This document shows, piece by piece, positions 13,938 to 20,365 of a stretch of 20,365 nucleotides of DNA. The stretch comes from Acidobacteriaceae bacterium (GTDB taxonomy: Bacteria > Acidobacteriota > Terriglobia > Terriglobales > Acidobacteriaceae): the NCBI GenBank assembly GCA_003162495.1, contig PMOF01000327.1:1-20365 (forward strand). Direction: 5' to 3'. A program made the position numbers and the translations under genes. The first letter of the stretch is position 1. Every line of letters starts with the position of its first letter. The notes under the pieces were generated by a model, which saw only the letters and a program-made list of their open reading frames with translations, made no database searches and had not been told where the DNA came from.

Positions 13938-15320
13938 CTACGGCAGTTGCACAGGTGCAAGGCCAAGCACAAAGCTCATCCGCTGCGTCTCCGTGCTCGC
14001 ATCCAGATGTTGCTCCGCGAGCCCGCTGCCTGCGAAGCGCTGGTACTGGCTCATCGACCCGGCCGAGACCTTCACAAACTCCACGCTTTGGGGTGCGCCT
14101 GGTATCCGCGCCCCAAACCAGTGCGGATCGTCGCGCTCAGACCAAGTCACCAGCGCCAGCACCGCACCCACCGGATAGACCGGCGCCGCGGATTTCCCAG
14201 TTGGAGCATCGCCACGCACCCGCCCGGACTGCATAGCTGTCTCATTCCCGTAGAGGATCGCAATGCTACGATTCCGCTGGTCGACGAACATCGTGATTAC
14301 GTTCCAGCCCAGCGGCTGATAGGGCATTGCCGCCGGCAGCGCTGCGGCCAGGTTGTTCACTGCTTCATCCCGGGTGGTGCTGGCCGGCGTGATGGGCAGC
14401 GTATACACATAGTCGTTGCCGCGTAATGGTTGATGACAGCCTGTACACTCGTTCACAAAGCCTGCGCCGCTTCCGTACGGCTTCAAATCCATGCCGCGCC
14501 AGCGGCCCCAGCCCCACCCCTCCGTATCTTTGTACAGCTGCGTGTCTTTCACCATCAACTCCACCTGAACAAACTTGCCCGGATGTACCAGCCCAACCGC
14601 ATCGGCCTGCTGCTGCCAGGCGATCTTGGCGAACCGCGCTCCATCCGGCCACGGTGAAATGTTGCCCGACTGCGCCGCCTTTACGGCGATGTCATTGCCC
14701 AGGATGAAGCGAAAAGTATTGTTGTCTCCGCGATCGGTCGCACTGATTGGCTTCCAGCTTTCAAACGTCGGATCGAACGCCAACCCATTGAACTCCGGCG
14801 CCACCGCCGCCAGTGAGACAGGCGCGGCAGCTTCATCCGCGTGGTCCCTTGCTATGGCTCCTGTCGGAGCACTCTCGCTCACCGGCGCCGGGGCCGACGA
14901 CCAGGGAGCCAGATAGTTCTTCAGCGTCGCTAGTTCCTCCGGCGTCACTTTTGCCTCCGGATGCAGCTTCACGAAGTCAGGCAGCGGCATCGCTCCAAGC
15001 TGAATCATGTTCACGGCTTCGTAAAGCGTCGCCTTCTGCGCAGCGGATGGCTTCGAACCCAGGGTAGAGAAATTCAGGTGCCGGCGTGCGGTCAGAATGT
15101 CCCTGCGCACCAGCCAATATGCGGGCACAACCTCGTCGAACCACGCCAGGCGCCGCTCATTCGAGTGGCAGCTATAGCAGTTTTTTTCGAAAACCTGCTT
15201 GACCTCCGCCGGCGCCTGGAGCTCGGCCGTCGCAGGTCCGGCAGGGATGCCGGGACGCACCACTTGGAGGAGCGCAAAAAGAACCACGCACACGATCAAC
15301 AACTTGCCCAGCGATTTCAT
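13938..15320 (-). CDS. exported two-haem protein: Haem_bd domain plus cytochrome P460-like domain
   Basis: A 460-residue protein with a strong AGGAGGGG site 8 nt before the ATG and an N-terminal membrane anchor or signal (MKSLGKLLIVCVVLFALLQVV). Residues about 35-140 match the haem-binding domain (Haem_bd type) with the c-type site CYSCH (48-52), followed by SNERRLAWFDEVVPAYWLV and a distal GAMPLPDFVKLHPEAKV. A Pro/Ala linker (141-172) leads to a cytochrome P460-like domain with FRFILGNDIAVKAA, WPDGARFAKIAW and a second haem site CTGCH (292-296). P460 proteins oxidise hydroxylamine or detoxify nitric oxide, using a lysine-linked haem; whether this copy has that crosslink cannot be judged. It should act in the periplasm, in electron transfer or nitrogen-oxide detoxification (inference). 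Confidence 0.85.
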   Translation of the reverse strand: MKSLGKLLIVCVVLFALLQVVRPGIPAGPATAELQAPAEVKQVFEKNCYSCHSNERRLAWFDEVVPAYWLVRRDILTARRHLNFSTLGSKPSAAQKATLYEAVNMIQLGAMPLPDFVKLHPEAKVTPEELATLKNYLAPWSSAPAPVSESAPTGAIARDHADEAAAPVSLAAVAPEFNGLAFDPTFESWKPISATDRGDNNTFRFILGNDIAVKAAQSGNISPWPDGARFAKIAWQQQADAVGLVHPGKFVQVELMVKDTQLYKDTEGWGWGRWRGMDLKPYGSGAGFVNECTGCHQPLRGNDYVYTLPITPASTTRDEAVNNLAAALPAAMPYQPLGWNVITMFVDQRNRSIAILYGNETAMQSGRVRGDAPTGKSAAPVYPVGAVLALVTWSERDDPHWFGARIPGAPQSVEFVKVSAGSMSQYQRFAGSGLAEQHLDASTETQRMSFVLGLAPVQLP

Positions 15321-15478
15321 GAGACTTGCCCCTCCTGTCGTCCAAGGTCGCTCAGCGCAGCACCGAACGCGCGCCAGTGGCTGTAACCTTGGAGCCGTTT
15401 CAAGCCAGGAAGTCGCTTGAAAATCACAGAATCGGCAATGTCAGGTCAATCCTGTCGCACCAGACCGAGGCCAGGACT

Positions 15479-16507
15479 TTAGTGCGTCATCTCTACCGGC
15501 CGCGGCTGGTCGCCGGTCTTTCCGTTCTCTTCCAGCTTGCCAAAGATCATTTTGCCGCTGGCGGTTTGCAGCACGCTGGTCACGGAAATCTCCACCGGCT
15601 TGCCGATCATGCGCCGCGCATGATCCACAACCACCATGGTGCCGTCGTCAAGATACCCGACCCCCTGGTTGTACTCCTTGCCTTCTTTAAGGATCAACAC
15701 GTTCATCTTCTCGCCCGGCAATACCACAGGCTTGAGCGCGTTGGCCAGGTCGTTGATGTTCAGCACCTCCACATGGTGCAGGTGGGCCACCTTGTTCAGG
15801 TTGAAGTCGTTGGTCACCACCTTGGCCTCCCACTTCTTGGCCAGTTCCAGCAGCTTCAAATCCACTTCGCGGATGGATGGGAAATCGTCGGGAACAATCT
15901 GCACCTGGATGTTGGTGTTGGATTGCATGCGCTGCAGCATGTCCAGCCCACGCCGGCCTCTTTGGCGCTTTGAGCCATCGGTTGAGTCGGCCACAATCTG
16001 CAACTCGCGCAGAACAAACTCCGGCACCACCATCATGCCGTCGATGAAGCCAGCCTCGGCGATATCGGCAATGCGGCCGTCGATGATCACGCTGGTATCC
16101 AGCACCTTGGCCGTGCGGCGCAAAGGCTTCTCGCCGCTAAAGATGGTGCCCAGCGCCGCCGGGTTCAGCAGGTCGCCTTTGTTGGCCCCCACCAGCAGCC
16201 CCACATAGGTCATCAGCAGCAGCACAAAAATCTGCAGCACGGCCGAGGTTGCCCCGGGCAGCTGCGCCGAACGCAACACCAGGCAGAACAAGGCCGCGCC
16301 GAAGATGCCCAGCACGCTGCCGGCCACCGCGCCAATCAGCCGCCGCAGGCTGAGCGCCCGCACCCGCAACTCGAAGACGATGACCGCGCCGGCTGCGGCT
16401 GCGCCTCCGACCGCACTCACCCCTCCTGCGAGGCCGAAGGGGTGAAGGAAATAGCAAACCCCGGCAAGAAGAGCAACAAAAAGAAGACGAATCAGAACAA
16501 TATCCAT
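15479..16507 (-). CDS. YacL-like membrane PIN-TRAM protein
   Basis: The ATG at 16507 ([14 protein letters not shown]) was preferred to a GTG at 16555, which would add a soluble stretch before the first helix; the ribosome site of either is weak. The 342-residue protein has four hydrophobic segments (about 3-20, 28-48, 57-79, 88-106), then a PIN nuclease domain (about 132-255) and a TRAM domain (about 262-325), the order seen in Bacillus YacL. PIN acidic residues are present: D137 ([11 protein letters not shown]), E168 (FVLRELQ) and D234 (VTNDFNLNK). TRAM usually binds RNA. An inner-membrane-tethered RNA-binding protein or nuclease is the likely role, but no substrate is established for this type. 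It lies downstream of a receiver gene with its own promoter candidate. Confidence 0.92.
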   Translation of the reverse strand: MDIVLIRLLFVALLAGVCYFLHPFGLAGGVSAVGGAAAAGAVIVFELRVRALSLRRLIGAVAGSVLGIFGAALFCLVLRSAQLPGATSAVLQIFVLLLMTYVGLLVGANKGDLLNPAALGTIFSGEKPLRRTAKVLDTSVIIDGRIADIAEAGFIDGMMVVPEFVLRELQIVADSTDGSKRQRGRRGLDMLQRMQSNTNIQVQIVPDDFPSIREVDLKLLELAKKWEAKVVTNDFNLNKVAHLHHVEVLNINDLANALKPVVLPGEKMNVLILKEGKEYNQGVGYLDDGTMVVVDHARRMIGKPVEISVTSVLQTASGKMIFGKLEENGKTGDQPRPVEMTH

Positions 16508-16563
16508 GAAAGCCAACCCCCGCTGGAACGAAGGAAAATGCTCCAGACCGGGCACAATTGGCG

Positions 16564-16593
16564 AGTATGCGCACTCCTGCGTGGAGTCGTCAA
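16564..16593 (-). promoter_or_regulatory. promoter candidate for the PIN-TRAM gene
   Basis: On the minus strand, TTGACG (16588-16593; five of six) is 18 nt before CATACT (16564-16569; four of six). The predicted start near 16557 gives a leader of about 50 nt before the ATG at 16507, which also argues for that start over 16555. Confidence 0.45.
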
Positions 16594-16686
16594 GGGAAGA
16601 ATATTTCAGTCCAGGAAACCTTCATTCTTGGGTGCAAGGATGAAATGGCTTTTAGCCCCAGCAACCTGGCACAATCCAGGCGGATC

Positions 16687-17106
16687 TTAAGAAGCCGCAG
16701 CCAGCTCGACCGGCGCCATCCGCAGCGTGCCCTTGCGGGGACCTCGTTTGCGCGCGCTCATCACTTTGATCCGTTCCAGCAACTCCTGCGCCGAGCAATT
16801 TTTCTTCGCCAGCAGCGCATCGGCGGCGTGCATCTCGCCACCCATCTTTTGCGGGTCGCCCAGCAGGATCATGGGCACATGAGACGCAATCTGCTTGAGT
16901 CGGTTCACCAGCTGGAACCCATCCATCTGCGGCATTGCATAATCGGCCAGCACCAGGTCTACCTGGGTCGCCGCAAACAGGCCGATCGCCTCCTGCCCGG
17001 TGCAGGCCGAAACTACCCGGTATCCGTTAGTTGCCAGCATGAACTTGAGTACGGAAAGCTCTTGTTCGTTATCGTCTACGCAGAGGATGACTTTCTTTGG
17101 CCGCAT
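16687..17106 (-). CDS. stand-alone response-regulator receiver protein
   Basis: A 139-residue single-domain receiver. The acidic pair D11/D12 follows VILCV, the phospho-acceptor is D55 in DLVLADYAMPQMDGF, and the conserved lysine is K101 or K102 (LLAKKNC). The usual switch Thr/Ser after strand 4 is replaced by G83 (MILLGDP), so signalling through the normal Thr/Tyr switch may be altered. The C-terminal about 20 residues (SARKRGPRKGTLRM) form a basic tail with no output domain. AAGGAG lies 12 nt before the ATG, rather distant. Such proteins act as phosphate relays or bind a partner; no kinase is nearby. It precedes the PIN-TRAM gene on the same strand by 179 nt, which carries a separate promoter candidate. 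Confidence 0.9.
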   Translation of the reverse strand: MRPKKVILCVDDNEQELSVLKFMLATNGYRVVSACTGQEAIGLFAATQVDLVLADYAMPQMDGFQLVNRLKQIASHVPMILLGDPQKMGGEMHAADALLAKKNCSAQELLERIKVMSARKRGPRKGTLRMAPVELAAAS

Positions 17107-17594
17107 GATAAGTAAAAACTCCTTCGTTCCTGTTTGATGATTTGTTGTCTATCCGCTGGGGCAACACTCCGCCGTGGCCCGCTCGTGTGGCTGGCTTGCG
17201 CGACGAATTGCCGGTTCCGGCGATCGGATGCGATTCAGCTGGGTTCCTGGTTGATCTTTCGCCTGTGTAGCTTTGCGCGGACTGCGGCATAAGGGGGGTA
17301 CACGCAATCACGCACGGCGGCATCACGCATTCGATACCAAGACAAGCTGATCTTCGCTCACAATCAGTGTGCGTAAAAAGCCATTGGGCAAGGCCGGCTA
17401 GGGTGCCGGCTAAGATTCCTGCAATTACCTAAAGTTGCTGCATTGGTGCCAAGAGTACGGGAGGTGGATGTTTGTGGAAAGAGGGAAAGGTTGGCGAAAC
17501 CTGGCCTGAAAATTAATGTGAAACAAACATCAATTCGCTAGCGTGAACCATTTCCGTTAGTTGCATGGGGGTGACCCTGTTGAAAGCGTGTGCA
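17107..17594. other. 488-nt region without a gene
   Basis: This lies between the PhzF-family gene (ends 17595, minus) and the receiver gene (starts 17106, minus). It holds a 7-bp hairpin of GCCGGC arms around TAGGGT (17392-17411), a palindrome CGCTAGCG near 17537-17544, and a small AGGTT/AACCT dyad near 17489. None has a T run or an obvious match to a known riboswitch. No ORF is convincing. It presumably carries the receiver promoter, which I could not place. Confidence 0.55.
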
Positions 17595-18509
17595 TCACGG
17601 CAGGAAAAGCTGTCCTTGTGCAACAAGAACAGTGCTCCCCGCCACGTGTACATCCGTGACCCCTGCCGACGATTTTGTTTCTCTGTGCTCGTTGCGCCTG
17701 ACTGCTGACAAAAAAATTTCGCTCGGTCGGCCCATCTCGATGCCCTGGTGCAGTGTGATGCGCTCACCCGGCGCCACTGCGCCACGCATGACCAGGTGGC
17801 TGATGGCGCAGCCGGCCGCCGATCCCGTGGCCGGATCTTCGCCGCCGTTGAATTGCATACGGGCGCGCCACAAGGGCGCTGCGCCACTGACCCGGGCCGC
17901 AGGGGCCAGAACGTAAAACCACCTTGCTCCGTGCGCACGCAGCCAATCCGTAGCCTCCTGCTGGCTCACCTTGAGGCGAGCCAGTGAATCTTCTCTAACG
18001 AGCGCGACGATCGCGAAAGCGGTGCCGGTGGAAACGACTTGCGGCGGCAGTCCGGGGTCCAAATCTTCCAGAGCCAAACCCGTCAACCGCGCCACCTCGC
18101 GTGGATCGAGCTCGGCGCCAAACTCCGGGTCCCGCTGCGTCATCTCGCCAAACAAGCTTGCAGAAGAAAAGCGCACCGGCACCAGACCCACGTTGAGGGC
18201 CAGAGTCACAGTGTCCCCGCGCAGCGTCTCCGGGGCGCTCAGCTTCAACACGCTGGCCGTTCCCAGCGTCGGATGTCCGGCAAAGGGAAGTTCCTCCTGC
18301 GTGGTGAAGATGCGCACCCGCACACCTTCTTCCTGCTCCACGGCGGAAGGTCTGCGCTCCACAAATGTAGTCTCAGAGAGATTGAACTCGCGCGCAATCG
18401 CCTGCATGCGCTCCGTGCTCAGCCCAACCGTGTTCATCACCACGGCCAGCGGGTTTCCCGCCAATGCCGTCGTGGTGAAAACATCCATGATGAAGTAATC
18501 AAGTTTCAA
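17595..18509 (-). CDS. PhzF-family isomerase-like protein
   Basis: A TTG start at 18509 is used: GAGG lies 5 nt upstream and the translation then begins MKLDYFIMDVFT, where family members normally begin. The next ATG (M8) would cut the first strand. The 304-residue length is typical of the diaminopimelate-epimerase-fold PhzF family. Key features are GNPLAVV (18-24), catalytic glutamate E46 (FNLSETTFV), EELPFAGHPTLGTA (72-85), and GGEDPATGSAAG (222-233). PhzF isomerises a dihydro-hydroxyanthranilate in phenazine synthesis, but most homologues, including those in organisms without phenazines, have unknown substrates. No other phenazine gene is present here, so a phenazine role is not supported. 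A short polar insertion (RRNEHRETKSS, 271-281) interrupts the C-terminal half. Divergent from the glycosyltransferase gene. Confidence 0.9.
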   Translation of the reverse strand: MKLDYFIMDVFTTTALAGNPLAVVMNTVGLSTERMQAIAREFNLSETTFVERRPSAVEQEEGVRVRIFTTQEELPFAGHPTLGTASVLKLSAPETLRGDTVTLALNVGLVPVRFSSASLFGEMTQRDPEFGAELDPREVARLTGLALEDLDPGLPPQVVSTGTAFAIVALVREDSLARLKVSQQEATDWLRAHGARWFYVLAPAARVSGAAPLWRARMQFNGGEDPATGSAAGCAISHLVMRGAVAPGERITLHQGIEMGRPSEIFLSAVRRNEHRETKSSAGVTDVHVAGSTVLVAQGQLFLP

Positions 18510-18570
18510 GGCAGCCTCGCGTTCGATTGCAATTCTATCGCCGCAGCCGACAAGAAGATGCTACCTTTAT

Positions 18571-18586
18571 CGGCTGCGCCCAGCCG
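18571..18586. repeat. perfect 6-bp hairpin in the PhzF/glycosyltransferase divergent region
   Basis: CGGCTG and CAGCCG are separated by CGCC. The repeat sits in the 117-nt divergent gap, 41-56 nt before the glycosyltransferase start and 62-77 nt before the PhzF-family start. With no T run it is more likely an operator or leader hairpin than a terminator. Confidence 0.35.
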
Positions 18587-18614
18587 CAACGAAAAATGAA
18601 CCCCTTTTGCACGC

Positions 18615-18620
18615 TACTAT
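18615..18620 (+). promoter_or_regulatory. -10 box of the glycosyltransferase gene, leaderless arrangement
   Basis: TACTAT (four of six to TATAAT) ends exactly 6 nt before the ATG at 18627, the same spacing as TACAAT before the M50-like gene. The intervening CAGGTC contains AGG only 2 nt from the ATG, too close for a working ribosome site. No -35 box is evident. Confidence 0.42.
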
Positions 18621-18626
18621 CAGGTC

Positions 18627-19943
18627 ATGAGCGGCGGAGATGCGCGACCCGTGCAGATCGATGAGAATCGGCCGAAGCGAATCTTGTTTGCGACCATTGG
18701 CTCGCTCGGCGATTTGCATCCAGGCCTTGCTCTGGCGCTTGAGCTCAAGCGGCGCCGTCATCGAGTGACGATCGCCACCACGCCTCATTACCGCGCCCTC
18801 GTCGAAGAATCAGGAATTAGCTTCCTGCCGTTGCGCCCCGATTGGGATCCGACCGACGTGGAGCTGATTCGGCAATGTGAAGACATCAAGCGCGGGCCGG
18901 AGGTGCTTTATAGGCGCATGATCTTGCCTCACCTGCGCAATACTTTCGACGACCTCTTCTCCGCCGCTGCGCAAGCAGATCTGATGATCTCCGGCGAACT
19001 GGTCTATGCCGCCCCGCTGGTGGTCGAGAAACTCGGGCTTCCGTGGATTTCGGCGATTCTGTCGCCATTCTCGTTCTTTTCCGCGCATGACCCCTCGATC
19101 ATGGTCAATGCCCCGTGGCTGATCCGGCTGCGCAAAGCCGGCCCACTCTTCTACCGGGCCGGGTTGAATCTGGGGCGGCTGGCAACCAGGCATTGGTCGA
19201 ATCCCGTGCGGCAACTGCGCCGGGAACTGGGGCTGCGCTACCGGTGCGACCCCGTATTCCGAGACAAGTTTTCACCTGATCTTGTTCTTGCTCTCTTCTC
19301 GCCATTGCTGGCGCCAAAGCAATTGGACTGGCCGCGGCAAACCCTCCAAGCCGGCTTTGTGTTCTACCAAGGTCAAGGGGACAACACCGGCGATATCGAG
19401 GTACTGAGAACATTTCTTGCCTCCGGAGAGGCACCGGTCGTTTTCACTCAGGGGTCCACCGCAGTTCACAACCCCGGCGATTTCTATACCGCAAGCATGG
19501 AGGCGGCCAAGCGGCTGGGGCGGCGCGCGGTGCTCCTCGGCATCAATCGAAATGCGGGTGAAATCTCTTCGGGAGTTCTGGCTCTGCGCTGCGCGCCCTA
19601 TTCCCGGATATTCCCTTATGCGGCCGTGAATGTGCATCAAGGCGGGTCTGGAACCACAGGCCAGGCGCTGCTTGCCGGGCGTCCGATGCTCATTGTGCCT
19701 TATGGCTGGGACCAGCCAGACAACGGAGCCCGCGTGGCGCGACTCGGTGCGGGACTCTGCCAGCCGCGCAGCACTTACACATCTGTCTCGGCTCAAGGAG
19801 CACTGGAACGGCTGCTAACAGAACCTCTGTTTGCGATCCGTGCGGCGGAGGCGGCAGCAAAGCTGCAACAGGAAGACGGATTGGCGCGGGCCTGCGACGC
19901 GATCACAGGCATTCTGGAACGGGCTTCCTTGAATCCGATCTAG
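18627..19943 (+). CDS. GT-B glycosyltransferase, UDP-glycosyltransferase (GT1)-like
   Basis: A 438-residue soluble enzyme of the UDP-glycosyltransferase / sterol-glucosyltransferase-like group. The N-terminal acceptor domain starts KRILFATIGSLGDLHPGLAL (17-36), with the Gly-rich loop and H31 near the expected catalytic-histidine region. The C-terminal donor domain has VVFTQGSTAV (271-280), the nucleotide-sugar signature NVHQGGSGTTGQALLAGRP (335-353), and WDQPDNGARV (361-370), where D362/Q363 typically contact the sugar. No signal peptide or membrane segment is present. Such enzymes glucosylate lipids, sterols/hopanoids or polyketide-like aglycones; the acceptor is unknown. A 5-bp GC hairpin (GGCGG 19969-19973 with CCGCC 19978-19982) after the stop is a weak terminator candidate. 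No secondary-metabolite synthase is nearby. Confidence 0.9.
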   Translation: MSGGDARPVQIDENRPKRILFATIGSLGDLHPGLALALELKRRRHRVTIATTPHYRALVEESGISFLPLRPDWDPTDVELIRQCEDIKRGPEVLYRRMILPHLRNTFDDLFSAAAQADLMISGELVYAAPLVVEKLGLPWISAILSPFSFFSAHDPSIMVNAPWLIRLRKAGPLFYRAGLNLGRLATRHWSNPVRQLRRELGLRYRCDPVFRDKFSPDLVLALFSPLLAPKQLDWPRQTLQAGFVFYQGQGDNTGDIEVLRTFLASGEAPVVFTQGSTAVHNPGDFYTASMEAAKRLGRRAVLLGINRNAGEISSGVLALRCAPYSRIFPYAAVNVHQGGSGTTGQALLAGRPMLIVPYGWDQPDNGARVARLGAGLCQPRSTYTSVSAQGALERLLTEPLFAIRAAEAAAKLQQEDGLARACDAITGILERASLNPI

Positions 19944-20002
19944 CGGTTCACAGAATGCGCTGACTTATGGCGGGTCACCGCCTCTGCAATGCCCTGCACG
20001 CC

Positions 20003-20031
20003 TTGACATGCCTTCGTCCAGGCTCTAGTCT
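20003..20031 (+). promoter_or_regulatory. promoter in front of the candidate small RNA
   Basis: A perfect TTGACA (20003-20008) is followed after 17 nt by TAGTCT (20026-20031; T, A and final T conserved). It is the best -35 box seen in the window. The predicted start is near 20038, and no ORF with a ribosome site follows. Confidence 0.55.
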
Positions 20032-20037
20032 ACGGGT

Positions 20038-20220
20038 ATTCGGTGAGCCGCAGGTTAGTGATTGTGCTCGGCCGGCAAAGGATTCGATGGCCCACTTCTC
20101 CACTCTCGCAAGGTGTCGCTGCCGTCAGGGCTGCTGCGCTTCGCGGGCGTGTGCGCTGGGCTAGATTCCGAAACCGGGAGTCTCCAGACCACCCACCCGC
20201 CTTGAGGCGTGGTGGGTTTT
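20038..20220 (+). ncRNA. candidate small RNA, about 183 nt
   Basis: A promoter (20003-20031) and a good intrinsic terminator ending at 20220 bracket this stretch on the plus strand, and no coding sequence fits inside it. The predicted ends pair: TTCGG (20039-20043) with CCGAA (20168-20172), and AGCC(G)CAG (20046-20053) with CTGGGCT (20156-20162), giving a closed, rod-like base. A small GCG-CTT-CGC hairpin lies at 20136-20144. The length and rod shape resemble 6S RNA, but I cannot confirm any family match; SRP RNA and tmRNA signatures are absent. It could instead be the 3' leader of the glycosyltransferase transcript or a tRNA leader. Confidence 0.45.
20192..20220 (+). terminator. intrinsic terminator before tRNA-Cys
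   Basis: CCCACCCGCC (20192-20201), loop TTGA, then GGCG-(T)-GGTGGG (20206-20216): ten base pairs with one bulged T, followed at once by TTTT (20217-20220). It works on the plus strand only. It ends the candidate small RNA, or the glycosyltransferase transcript, 27 nt before the tRNA. Confidence 0.72.
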
Positions 20221-20247
20221 GCATTTCGGTGATCGGGTTTCAAAAGA

Positions 20248-20323
20248 GCATCGGTGGCGAAGTGGCTAACGCGCAGGTCTGCAAAACCTGTATACGCGGG
20301 TTCGATCCCCGCCCGGTGCTCCA
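20248..20323 (+). tRNA. tRNA-Cys (anticodon GCA)
   Basis: A full cloverleaf can be drawn. Acceptor GCATCGG pairs with CCGGTGC, with one G-U pair. The D arm is GCG/CGC. The anticodon stem CAGGT/ACCTG carries loop CTGCAAA with GCA at 20281-20283. The T stem is GCGGG/CCCGC with loop TTCGATC. The discriminator T at 20320, an identity element for cysteine, and an encoded CCA (20321-20323) complete it. It decodes UGC/UGU. The upstream terminator ends 27 nt before it, so its own promoter must lie within or overlap that region. Confidence 0.97.
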
Positions 20324-20365
20324 GATTTCAGCCAATAAACAAAGCGGGCCGCGCCTCATAAAAAG

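Noticed and set aside
17069..17326. 85-codon minus-strand ORF over the receiver start and upstream region
   Set aside because: It overlaps the receiver gene in another frame, has no ribosome site and no recognisable sequence.
17392..17411. GCCGGC hairpin as a terminator or riboswitch element
   Set aside because: There is no T run on either strand at the right distance, and the surroundings match no riboswitch core that I recognise, including the c-di-GMP class checked by eye.
17595..18509. Phenazine biosynthesis locus
   Set aside because: Only a PhzF-family gene is present; this family is widespread in bacteria without phenazines and no other phz gene is in the window.
20038..20220. SRP (4.5S) RNA or tmRNA as the identity of the candidate small RNA
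   Set aside because: The SRP signature around GGAAGCAGC is missing on both strands, and there is no tRNA-like end or tag-peptide frame as in tmRNA.

Overview
The window is about 20.4 kb of GC-rich bacterial chromosome. It carries 19 well-supported protein genes (one of only 48 codons), one weak ORF, one tRNA and one candidate small RNA. The gene mix suggests an acidobacterium, probably of the Terriglobia/Acidobacteriaceae type: short hypothetical families that I associate with that group, a SYLF/YSC84 protein next to an lmo0937-type mini membrane protein, a Haem_bd-P460 cytochrome, and many receiver-domain proteins. That assignment is inference from gene content, because no rRNA or phylogenetic marker was analysed. 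I see no insertion sequence, prophage, CRISPR array or integrase, so the region looks like ordinary chromosome with several unusual genes.

Layout. (i) 84-3959: a sugar-use block with an MFS carrier translationally coupled to a secreted esterase, convergent with a secreted GH130-type glycosidase/phosphorylase. (ii) 4047-6803: rsmD, divergent from a two-gene operon of an M50-like membrane protein with CBS domains and rsmI. Both rRNA methyltransferases act on 16S rRNA. The M50-like protein has lost both metal-binding histidines of its HExxH motif. (iii) 6838-9788: four minus-strand genes in the order Crp-family regulator, two paralogous receiver proteins with a C-terminal four-cysteine module, and a hypothetical protein. 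(iv) 9789-10507: a long upstream region with inverted repeats and one doubtful ORF. (v) 10508-12030: a SYLF lipid-binding protein, an lmo0937-type membrane peptide and a hypothetical protein on the other strand. (vi) 12178-13860: one reading frame joining a JAMM peptidase, a MoeB/ThiF E1-like enzyme and a rhodanese. (vii) 13938-17106, minus strand: a stand-alone receiver, a PIN-TRAM membrane protein and a two-haem cytochrome. (viii) 17595-19943: a PhzF-family enzyme divergent from a GT-B glycosyltransferase. (ix) 20003-20323: a promoter-to-terminator unit without an ORF (candidate small RNA), then tRNA-Cys(GCA).

The points most worth following are the pseudo-protease, the receiver/zinc-ribbon pair with nearby shared operator-like repeats, the JAMM-E1-rhodanese fusion, the candidate small RNA before tRNA-Cys, and promoters placed so close to start codons that the transcripts would be leaderless.
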